A DNA stretch of 64,000 nucleotides from Pachydiplax longipennis (taxonomy: Eukaryota; Arthropoda; Insecta; Odonata; Libellulidae): contig JAVFKF010000001.1 in NCBI GenBank assembly GCA_036926295.1, forward strand, positions 36,306,001 to 36,370,000, in the 5' to 3' direction. Shown here in pieces: positions 49,331-59,914 of the stretch. The notes below the pieces were generated by a model that was not told the DNA's origin, made no database searches, and worked only from the letters and a program-made list of their open reading frames with translations. The translations under genes were made by a program, and so were the position numbers. Positions within the stretch are counted from its first letter, which is position 1; each line of letters opens with the position of its first letter.

Positions 49331-50590
49331 AATGTCAAGTTACAAGTGAACAACTGTCCGGTGGCAACTCATAAAAAATATATAGAAAATATGAAATCAG
49401 ATATTTAAACATATTCAGTCAACACAGTCCGATTTACAACTCTTACTACAATATAAAATTATCAGTCACCACTAGTACAAACAAAGATATCTATGATTAT
49501 GTAGATTATTTAAATTTATGTAGATTTATATTACCTTTCTTACTTGCTTTGACTTATAATCAATCCTCCATCGACTCGTAATGCATTTATTCCGAGGTAT
49601 TTCCCTCTGAGACTTAAGCCCTTCCTTTAAAAATTCGCAAGTATTTCAGATATTCCTTAATTAAGAGCTTGTCTTCACGCAATAGTACTCAAGTATTCGT
49701 GCGCTATTGCGTGAGGACCAAAAGTCCACTACCCTCTTTCTGTCTTTTCTCAAAAAAGCGACAGTCATGATCCGAGAGGAAAAATGTTTTTCAAGAAAGG
49801 GAAAAATGGGGAGAGAGGGAAACAGTTTCCGAGAAGAAGCGAAGACAAGGGGGAAGAATAAAAGGGATAAGCGGGTTCTCGAGCGGAGAGAATAAGCTAG
49901 AGTTTCCGATGGAAACGCCATTTCTGAAGAGGTCTTCGATAACCATGGGCGATGGGTATTTTTTGCTTGCTTCTGCTGGAAAAAGCGGGGTCCATTCGTT
50001 ATTTAAAGAAACGTATTGAAAGGAATGGAAAAATTCTCGAATAATGGGAAGGTTTTGGGAGAGGAATAAGGCATCACAAAGGAAATTAAAACGGAAAGTC
50101 GGAATACGGAATGAGCGCGAGGGAGTACGGGTATAAAAACAAGCTTCATGTCGTTTAAATATTTTATGAAAATCACTTACTACCTTGTGAGCAGAGTTCC
50201 GAGCCTTTCAAAAGGTACATTGGTCTGAAATCAATGGAACTGATGGAAAAACGTTTGACGAAAATCATGCTAGGATTGGATATTATAAGTCATTACATCT
50301 ATGTGGGTGACATCTGATAGTTTATAGTTAGATGCCCTAGGGAAAACTTTACTCATCGGAAGTGATGGATATTCGTCTGTGTAAAAACCTGGTAGGTCGA
50401 AATACTCAAGCCTCATCCTAGCAGTATATTGCCTTTATCCAAATACTATGCCATTGATATTTTACGCTTGATAATGAAGTTAATGATCACTTATGTATGG
50501 ATGGGGTAATTTCTAATTTACATTCACCAGAAGCAATAACTCTAGTGAGACAAAACAATTCATACACGAGTATCAATGTTAGGAAGAGAA
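49331..50590. other. No supported gene; one 48-nt hairpin at 49673
   Basis: AT-rich, with a purine-rich part at 49700-50130. The frames at 49661-49921 are open on both strands and low in complexity. Confidence 0.5.
49673..49720. other. Inverted repeat, 15-bp arms
   Basis: GTCTTCACGCAATAG (49673-49687) pairs with CTATTGCGTGAGGAC (49706-49720) with one mismatch, around an 18-nt loop. It could form a stem-loop in RNA or cruciform DNA. It is not linked to a gene here. Confidence 0.7.
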
Positions 50591-50594
50591 GAAG

Positions 50595-50762
50595 AGTAGA
50601 TAAAATGCCAGAAAAGCAAGACTAGAAATCGCAAGGACGGATAGTTATTTTTGGTCGTTCTTTCCCCAGTCTATTAAAGAAGCTAATAGGGTAGATTAGG
50701 CATTGATGGTATCATTACACCCCCTGCCATACGCCACTGGCGGTTCGCAAGGTATAAATCTA
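50595..50762 (+). mobile_element. LINE 3'-end remnant, family 1, with RT C-terminus
   Basis: The frame 50619-50699 reads RLEIARTDSYFWSFFPQSIK, then EANRVD and a stop, a clear version of the non-LTR C-terminal motif (ARTDRY...SFFPRTIREWN). The stop is followed by TGATGGTATCATTACACC (50704-50721), then CCCTGCCATACGCC (50722-50735) and the hairpin CGCCACTGGCG, ending CGCAAGGTAT. The untranslated part aligns with copies at 12.2, 16.2, 17.7 and 49.2 kb. Of the five copies it keeps the motif best. It lies 1.4 kb from the 49.2-kb copy in the same orientation, and both are 5'-truncated. Confidence 0.8.
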
Positions 50763-52760
50763 AGCCTAAAAAAGGCCACACCTTGCTGCTGTTTTTTCTA
50801 GGAAGAAAATGGTGATTTTCAAAATTTTATACCATTATAAAATTGTTCACCATCTGTCTGTTTTAGAATAAATACGCTCCCTAATTGAACACAACCTAAA
50901 ATTAGTTTTTTACCCACGTCCTAATTTACTGAAGAGAGGCACATATTGATTAGGTAGCGTTTCCGTATTAATTAGTTCAGCCATAAGAAAACGCTTTCAC
51001 TTTTGGGAGAGATGAGATTTTCCGAAGCAAAAAAGTCGAATTTCATGAAAAGGACAGATTCTCAGATGGGGCAAACAACGATGATGGATTTGCGAATTAA
51101 AGAATTAAAGCGACGCTCTCTCCCTTCGGCATAGGCTGAGTCTCAAGTTGACCGTAATATCTCTCTCTCCAGGTGACAGCACATTTACTTGCATTGAAAC
51201 ACGGGCAGGGCGGATTGAATATGTAATTTTCCAGGTAAACGGAGTGGAATACGGCAGATCAAAAGGGAAACTGGCTTTAAAAACTTTTCCGTTTTTACGT
51301 CTCAAAAGACATATTTGAGAGAGAAAGAGGGAAAAGGAAAACGGTTGGCTTTGGATGGAAGGAAATCCTCTGTGATAATCATTTACTTTTTCGATAAGAA
51401 ATCCATTGGAAGAGACTGAAAGATACGAAAAGGGAATGGGGAATGAGGTAAATGAATCCCAACTCCACAAAGGAGAAAGAGTTCTACTACTTTAGATGTT
51501 TTTCCTTAGACACAATATGTACTACCTTCGAAAGTAGCTATTTTTATATTTAGCGAATTCGTAGCTAAATATAGCGACCTTTTCTTTCTTATTGCGACAT
51601 TTTTTCTATCATTTAATTTTGTTTTTATTGCCATTTTTAATTTTTTACATTTTTTAGCCATTCCTATTTCATAATTTTCCATTACAATTTCTGTTCATTC
51701 CTATCTCCTTCTATTTAAAGGTATTTTCTTTCATATTTGCAATTAAAAGTATACTTGTATTGTTTCTTGCGTTGAGATGCCTGTTTTATCCGTATAATTT
51801 TAGTTTCTTTCAATCTAAAGGCTCCGTAGGATTTTTACACCACCTTCCTATGGCAGTTTTCCTGCTATCGGGTATTTTTACCCAAGTGTTAGCTTAGGTT
51901 TTAAAACCTACAAATAAGGTATCTTCTGCGCACTTTTTTATGCTATGGTTTTCTTTCAACTGTCAACTGATGAAGAGTTAGATTTAAGAAGAGATATTTT
52001 AGTCTCGATATAGCCCGAAAAAGAGGAATTATTATTTCTCCCTCTTTTATCATCTTTCGCTCCATCCAGCACATTTATTTATGAATACACACCTCTATGT
52101 TCTCGAAGCAAAACATATTTAACATAAGTACAGAAAATCACAAAGTAAAAGAAACATTAAATTTACTAGAAGTCTCAAATTCAATATAAACTGTAGAATT
52201 CATTTCTTATTTAAAATGATAAAATATTTTTTAAATCGAAAGAAGGCAATCTCAATTTATAACTGCTTTATAGTGACATTTCTTATGGGATAAACGACTT
52301 CTAAGCAGGATACATCTAGAGACATCATCAAAACATTAGTTGACATCTCTGAATAGCAACATCTTTGTGTATAACTCTGTAAGTGGTTTCATTTGCTGCG
52401 ATATTTAAATTGGTGACAAAGAGTAGAGCATTTATAGCCGAAAACACCATTAAGCCGTGTGTGCGCCCTCAGGCGAATGCCTCGTTTGAAACGTAGCTGC
52501 ATCAATTTGGAGGAATCAATAAGACTGCGCCTAGCAACTCTCAACAACATACTTTCTCAAATTTTCATACGGGAACAGCTTCTCACGGTTTCTATTTTTA
52601 CAAGTAGAAAAAAATTGACGTACGTCGGGCGGCTCTTAGCAATGTTTCATATGATTTATAACATAACTTATGACGTTTTTGAGGGAAAGAGAGTATCCAT
52701 TGCTCATTGTAATTGCATTAATTCTATAATCCTTGCCGAAATTACTCATAGTTTATGTTG
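50763..52760. other. No supported gene; T-rich at 51530-51860
   Basis: A purine-rich patch at 51000-51470 with a 121-codon minus frame that is not recognised, then a T-rich stretch. A perfect 16-bp palindrome TAGGTTTTAAAACCTA occurs at 51895-51910. Confidence 0.5.
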
Positions 52761-52794
52761 TATTACAGGATGAGTAGTTTCTACACTGATGACT

Positions 52795-52837
52795 TCAAAC
52801 ATGAGTCTCTATCTAATGGTTGAGCTACGGACCCTAA
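52795..52837 (-). repeat. Weak tRNA-like half (A box only)
   Basis: On the minus strand, GTCCGTAGCTCAACCATTAG followed by ATAGAGAC resembles a tRNA acceptor plus A box. The expected B box is missing or deleted (only TGTTTGAAGTC, too close). It may be a truncated SINE head. Confidence 0.3.
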
Positions 52838-55800
52838 AAGCATAAATGCTGCTGGAGAAAGATATTCATATAGAAATGCACGGAGGGAGATAGGGAGGAG
52901 ATTAAAAACCCTCATACACCTCCTGAATACTCTAAAAGATTCAAATAAACTTATTAATATAATAATTAAAAATATTTTTTTAAAATCCGTTAATAAATAC
53001 TGTATTATCAAGAAAGAAGCTACTGTTTTGTCCACTGAAACTTTTGGAACTGAAGTTAAACAACAAATTATGGAAAAAATATTGCGTCCCGGAACTATAA
53101 GTTTTTATAATACGAAAATTAACTAAAAAAATATAAGCTCTTTCTTATCGAAGATTATCTCATATATTTTACTATAAAATACCTACAGGAAACACTTGTA
53201 AAATCAAGAAAAGAAGGCCCTTTTTTGCCAACTGAGGAGCTTTTTGAACTTGAAATCGAACTTTATGACACTAGAAAAGATCACCAGATATATAAAAAAT
53301 ACTTTTACAAACGAAAATCAATTGAAAACTTAAAATTTCGTCTCCTTCTTTAACAAAGATTAGTTCCTATATTAGTTCACTTTGAAACACCTGGATGATG
53401 CATTTAAAAAGGAGTGTCAGACGATGGATGATTTCAACGCCCGCTGCATGGGCGTTGCCCTTGAAGAGGTGAAGCGAAAGACACATGAAACAGACGCAAA
53501 GTGATGGGCTGAGAAGCAAGAAAGGGTCCCTTCTTAGTCTCAAACAAGGCGCTGTGCAGAGAGCGTGGGAAAGCGATGTTTAACAAGCGAGGCAAGTTAT
53601 CTGCCCCCGGAGAAGTTGAGGCAAAAAAGAGAGGCGCGGCAGGATAGAGGGAGGAATACGCAGTTAAACAAATGAACGTCGACCCCGCGGATATGGATTG
53701 ATCCACCAGCCTCCGTCAATGGACGGATTAAATATGTAGCCGCCGGCATCAATATTTCCGCGCTTTCCTGCTAATTAAGTATAATGGACGCTCCGTTTAA
53801 AATGCAATGTTTAATGGAAAGGAGGATAGGTTCATGTCTAATTCACGGGGGCGTGCATTAAGTTAATCGCCGAATAATACTTTGCACAGGTCCGCGAAAC
53901 TGCATATCACTCTTCAATTAAGAAGTCCACTGGTTTATTCAGCGCTAATTCCGGGGATAAAATTAAAACTGTTCGCGCATGGGCGTTGGACGAGATGCCC
54001 AGGAATACATAGGCGTGTAATCACGTTTTTTGAGTACATGTTGACAAATCAGTGCTACCTAATAGCTGATGTATCTTTAGTTGGAAAAATAAATTATATT
54101 TTAAAATAATTGGAGAAAAACAAGACTTATTCCAGTAAGAAAGAAAAACATCTTCGTACTGGTGTAGGGATTCACCTTACAATAATCGAAACTATTGCAA
54201 GACTATAAAAATCTCTAGACGGTAATATTTCTAAGACTGAGTAAGTGTATATATAAAAAATGACTGGTTAATGGAATATGAAGGGAACGAAAATGACGAG
54301 GAGAAAGCTGAGGATAGAGCAGAAAAAAGAATTAAAAAACTAAATAGTTAAATACCAATGTTCTGTAGTAGTATATTCGATGATAAATTATTTGTGTTAG
54401 TTCTACAGATTAATGTAAGTTAACGCAATCTCCTGTAATAGGGGCTAACTAATTATCATAATAAATAAAGTATTCGTGATATTTCTATATTTAGCGTAAA
54501 AAATTTTAATTCACCATTAAATCCAGGGACTTACCAAAAACAAAATTAGGGCAGATTTCAGTAAGTAAGCAGGTGAGGAGACCGAAAAAGAAAATTTCAA
54601 TTGCAAGTAATTTGTGGGGGTTCGGATGGTAGTTTGAACATCTGTAGCTAAAACTTAAAATAAAGAACTCTTCATTTCATGTAATCCCTAAATAAGAGTT
54701 AGCCAACCTATGGCAAATCCGCTAAAAGTGGCGCATTACATGATCATAAGACGTGCATTGAATTCAGAGAAATGTTAAAAATGAATTCATTAAACAACGC
54801 ACCCATATACTCATAAAAACAAATACGTACATTCACATACAGAATGACCAACCGATGTAAACTAGGGAAAGTATTTATATCTATTCCTTACTGATATAGT
54901 ATATGGCAGATTACTGTATTTGTGGTGCACCATGGTAGTTTGTATGGCGAACGTATTATAAAAATGACGCATGAACTTAACCACCTTTGTCCTAAATAAA
55001 GTCGTAATAAATGAAACATTAACAATATTGTTAAATAATGCCGCACTTGATATTTAAAAATACTAGAAATGACAAGTTATTGATTCGAATAGTGCAGCGT
55101 TATGAAACGATAATGAACTGAGATATTGTTTAAACTTAAGCCAAACAAGTCAACAATTAAGACGGCAAGCTCATTATAGCGTCAAGAGGGCGTTTTAGGC
55201 CGACCAAAACAGAACTTTTACATCCATTTATAATTTCCACCTAGAACCGCAAAAAATCCATATTAAGAGAGAGAGGAGCGCTTAAAACTCCCGGACGAAA
55301 AAGAGCAAGATTACTTAGCTCCGCAGCAGGATGTCTTCCTCACGACGCCCTTCCTTCCTTGGGCAAAGCGCTGGATTCATATAGCAAGTTTTCTCGGAGG
55401 GGAAGAAAAAACAGGGACGATTCATACGCGTCACATTAAACGCATCAAGACGATGTTTACATTATAATATACGCTTTTTTTACCCCCCACATAATATGCA
55501 TCATGGAGAAATTTATGAGGTCCGCTTTTTCTTTCTGACCAGAGGTTCTTAAAATGGGAAGTGGTTAAGGATAAAAAAAGGCGCAGGTGAGCAATGAAAA
55601 ATGGCGTACGACAGTGGTTCCGACGAGGGAAAGTGCTTCTCCGTTGCAGATGATTAAAAGCCCAGAACAAAAAGACTCGTCATGTGCGTGCATTTCTTTT
55701 TTTATATCTCTCTTTCGCCGCGACCACATCTTTAATCTCCATCTCCATTTTTAACTCCCGGCGAAAATTATTATGCGTGTTTTCATTAATCTCTTCTCTC

Positions 55801-58028
55801 TCTCTTATCGCTCTCCGGAGTTTCAACGTTTCAATTAGGCCGGGAATTTTAAAATGGAATGCGTCAAAAGGTTTACATTCAATCATTGAATGTGCGTCTA
55901 TAATACAGGGAGTAATGGTATACTATATGCTGAAAATCGCCATGATTCTTTGAAATAAACATAAATCAAACCTCTGTGAATTCTATCCAGTACGTATCTG
56001 TCAAAAATGGAGTTAAACCATTTCTTTCATTATAATTATTTGATTTAATTGTGGGAGGATGTGTCTAAATAACTTGGAAGACGGAGAAGTTTAAAATAAA
56101 CTTCGTATTATCACAATTTTTATTTTGACGACCGATCTTAACCATCATCATGAGGCATATTACAATTGAAAATGAGAGAAATTTATAAATTTTCATGGAG
56201 TTGTGAGAGAGAGCTTGAAAAATAAAAAAATTCCTTAACTCCCAACTTGACCAAGAACATGACGCACCACAACTCTTTTACCCTTAAATCAATAAGCAAT
56301 AACCTTGAAATTTACATTTAATCTTCCCCTAATACTAAAAGCTACTAGCAACTGATAATGCTAACACACTATAGAAACTAGTCGCAAAAAATAAATGCCA
56401 AATATTTACAATTCCACGAATAAAATTAAAAGAGTTCCGATCTTTGAATTCTAACTTGATATGCTGTTATCAATATGATTTGGCAGTACTAAGCGGAACG
56501 TTATACAGAATAAAATTGAAATATTTGGTAGTTTCAAGAGAACAAGTATTGTTGGGAAAACTACGAGATGCTTTCAATTTGATCCCTTTAGTAATAATTT
56601 TTTCAAGTAACTTTCTTAAATTTTAGAATGTCTATATCTAACAATAATGAGATAGACATTCAAACTATAGTAGTCGTGCAGTTTCTTGAGTTGATTCCAA
56701 ATTATTAACAGAACACACAAACCCATCATTCAATTCTCCTACATCTTCCTATATTCAATTCCATCTCTCTCCCTTTTTACCGCTTACCCAATTCACATAA
56801 AATACACATTTTACAACCTTTTCCCTCCACTCCTTTTTCCTTATGCATCTATTTTTCTCTTGGCTCCCCTGCATCAATATTTTCTCCTCCTCTTCCTTCC
56901 ACTTCCTTATCCGTCCCAACTTCGATCTATCTTCGGGGATTTTCACCCTAAATCCTTCTCCTCTCTCTTCCCTCGTTATTCTTCTGCTATTAATTTTTCC
57001 ATGCAACCTCATTCTTCTTCGCATTCCACCCTTTCATCATTGTTCTTCGACTCTTGCTTCCAACGGCGTTTGTCACCCCCTGCCATCCTTCGCGACGTAT
57101 TCAAAGCTGCAGCAGTTTCATCGAATCTTTCATTCTGTGACGAGATGCATCAAAATGTACATTTGTCACAGATGAAATCCCATAATGTTGTGAATTCAGA
57201 ATTACCCCCAAAAATCCCTCTACATACTAGTCCTGCACTACATAATCCTGCAGATTTCTTTGTTCTGTGATTATTATATCTTATATTTACTAATATAATA
57301 AGGTAGTGTTGTGGTACATTTTATTGTTATTAGTCACTGTTGTCGATGAATTTTTTTATTATTGAAGCACACTTGAAGAGCATACTTATCAACTTTCCAA
57401 GACGATATCAATGAATACCAATTATAATATTTCTAATTATTTTCTCTACAAATTCGCGAGTAACAGAAATACATATTAAACGATACGTATGTGCAAGGAG
57501 AAATGAGAAATAATAGCGTAATGGAAAAGTGCAAAACTGTCCGGCGTTCATTCAACGTCGGAAAAATACCCTTTCTCTTGGAGAACTCCCCCTCCAAAAA
57601 ATTAGCACAAGTACTTTAAAAGTACCTGCAAAAACCATTTGGTCACTTTTGTTACGTCATCAGTTCTCTGCGTAACTTATGCTTTAACATAGAGGCTGTG
57701 CTATCCTCCTTTATCATGGAATGCATTGCAACTTACTTTAACAGATCGATCCCCAACACACAGTAATGATCTATATAATATTGTCGGCTTTGAAGGTTAA
57801 AACTGCGCGTTATCGTTCCTCATTTGTTACTTTAACTTCATAAATTTTACTTCTTTGTAGCAGATTAAATGAAAGTTATGTATCTACGTATTACCTATGT
57901 ATTACGTGTTTATGTATTATGTATCTTACATTCGATATATATGTCATTAAACACAAACAAATATTAAGGATTCCTTTCCAATTTATGGTGTACAGCACTT
58001 CTATATTAAACTGGAGAGGAAATGTTCA
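52838..58028. other. No supported gene over about 5.2 kb
   Basis: GC-richer patches at 53400-54000 and 55260-55680; a pyrimidine-rich stretch at 56740-57070 giving long frames on both strands (110 and 136 codons plus, 89 minus) of low complexity. CACCCCCTGCCAT at 57074 resembles the LINE family-1 3' region for 13 bp only. A small hairpin (CCGGCGTT / AACGTCGG, one mismatch) lies at 57541-57561. Confidence 0.5.
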
Positions 58029-58416
58029 CTTCTATACCTTGTTTCCTAACGCGCAAGAACCGACCTATTGTCACATCCCGGTTAAAGCGCTAACCCGCTT
58101 ATACCGTTTTTTCCGGTAGTTGATCTGAAAAGCCTCTTAGGCTCGTTCTACTTTCTGAACTTGATGTTAAATATATAGCGGCGTACCCATGTACATAGTT
58201 CATGACACATTATAGTTTTAAACTTCTATACCTTGTTTCCTAACGCGCAAGAACCGACCTATTGTCACATCCCGGTTAAAGCGCTAACCCGCTTATACCG
58301 TTTTTTCCGGTAGTTGATCTGAAAAGCCTCTTAGGCTCGTTCTACTTTCTGAACTTGATGTTTAATATATAGCGGCGTACCCATGTACATAGTTCATGAC
58401 ACATTATAGTTTTAAA
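58029..58416. repeat. Recent tandem duplication, two 194-bp units
   Basis: Positions 58029-58222 are repeated as 58223-58416 with a single difference (GATGTTAAAT in unit 1, GATGTTTAAT in unit 2). Near-identity shows the duplication is young, or an assembly artefact. Read on the minus strand, each unit contains AAGCGGGTTAGCGCTTTAAC and, 40 bases on, GGTTCTTGCGC. These weakly resemble tRNA boxes A and B, so the unit may include an old SINE head. A 66-codon frame (57919-58119) is not continued in unit 2. Confidence 0.9.
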
Positions 58417-58880
58417 AGTCCACTGAACTATTACTGTTTCGGAAGCCGTGTAATTGAGAAAAGCCCTTCCCTTTAAACTTTGTTTCACTTTCGTCCACGC
58501 ACACTCTGACCCCATTTTTAACGTCGTTTTATTCTGCCCGCCTGCCACCTTTCACTTGTTTCAAACTTGCAACTTCTCGTATTCATGAAAGTTTAATAAG
58601 AAGCCGTATCCCGTTGGGGAGGTCCTCTTTGCGTGGGAAAGAGTTGAAAAATGGGTGCCTCGAAGAGGAGGAATAAGCAGGCGGAAGATGGATGCCTTCA
58701 CGTCCAATGCAAACCAAGCCGAAGATGATACATTTAACGCGAAATCTGCGGCGTTTCTCCACTGTGAGGGACATAAAGAGTGAATTTCCCATCCTAGGAT
58801 CGATGTAAATGACGCCTTTTGTCTCATTTCTCTAACTATTTGCATTAGGAAAAAGTTTTGTAGAATCCTAGGCTAGAAGT
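58417..58880. other. No supported gene; GC-richer
   Basis: Frames of 68-94 codons overlap in different minus-strand frames (58342-58845), without domains. Nothing else was recognised. Confidence 0.5.
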
Positions 58881-59082
58881 GTTTAGGTCTATAGGTCTAA
58901 AACATAGACTCTATAGATATAAAACAGTATAAATAGGTGTAAAACATAGACTCTTTAGGCGTAAAACATAGACTTTAAAGGTGTAAAACATAGACTCTAA
59001 AGGTGTAAATCACAGACTCTACAGATGTAAAAAACAGACTCTATAGATGTAAAACATAGATTCTATAGTTGTAAAAGCATAG
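58881..59082. repeat. 22-bp minisatellite, about 9 units
   Basis: Variants of GTGTAAAACATAGACTCTAA plus AG follow head to tail. The central units (58980-59060) keep a period of 22 bp; the left units are shorter or interrupted. Differences are mostly at the positions following CTCT (TAAAG, ATAGA, ACAGA). The array is short and degenerate enough to be a fixed, old array with possible length variation. Confidence 0.85.
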
Positions 59083-59775
59083 GAGAAAGGATGGTATCCA
59101 AAAGTTAGAGGCTTTCGAGATGAAGTTGTAGTGCAGAATAGGAAAAGTAACACAGTAAAACCCGGTTAAGGAGCTTTACAGGGAAACAAGTGAAGCGGGA
59201 TATCCTTACAACTGGGATATCGCAACTTTTTTACTCCTTTCAGATTAGAACAAGGATTTTCGTCCCTTCGAATTTCAAACAAATACCTTCCACTTTTAGA
59301 ACGAAAAGGAATATTCACTACTTTGCTTTTCTTGTCGCAGATGAACTTAGCGTTTCTAGGAAGTCCACCAACTGTTGAGGTCAAATGCTGGTTGCCTTCT
59401 CGTCTTATTATTATGAATGTCCTTTGTTTCGAGTACGATGATTAAACAAGAAATAAAGGAAAACGGGAGTTAAGGGTTGAAATTTATGAACTTGAACCCA
59501 CCAAGCGATAGAGGACTAGTGAAATGATCCACATTGTGATAAATGGACTGCCCGATGAAATGGTGTAGAAAAACCGTGTGAACCCAGTATAAAAACCAAA
59601 TTGATAAATTCATGTTCTAACTCGATGCACTTTAGTTATTATGGTTACAGCGAAATCTCGTAAAACATTAATTGTTTAATACTGTTAATTTATTACCGAT
59701 GAAGTATTAGTCCGGTGGCAACATTATTGATTGCAATAATACTTTAGATTAGTAAAATTTTACAGTTCTGCATAA
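59083..59775. other. No supported gene
   Basis: Frames open on both strands at 59166-59384 reflect composition. Nothing was recognised. Confidence 0.5.
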
Positions 59776-59914
59776 AAATTAAAATAATAATACTAATTAC
59801 AATAATAATAATAATTATACTCATAGTAATAATTACAATCACAATAATAATTACACTCATAATAATAATTACAATCACAATAATAGTTACAATCATAATA
59901 ATAATTATAGTTAT
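59776..59914. repeat. 18-bp AT-rich minisatellite / (AAT)n-derived array
   Basis: Units of the type AATAATAATTACAATCAC repeat about six times, alternating ACAATCAC and ACACTCAT or ACAATCAT endings. Every second unit is more alike, so a 36-bp higher-order period may exist. The left part is degenerate (AAT)n. Confidence 0.85.

Noticed and set aside
57074..57086. CACCCCCTGCCAT resembling the LINE family-1 3' end
   Set aside because: Only 13 bp match, the hairpin and TTGCAGGGTAT end do not follow, and no RT motif precedes it convincingly.
56755..57270. Long frames on both strands
   Set aside because: They are translations of a pyrimidine-rich tract (Ser/Pro/Phe on plus, Glu/Arg/Lys on minus), which explains the lack of stops.
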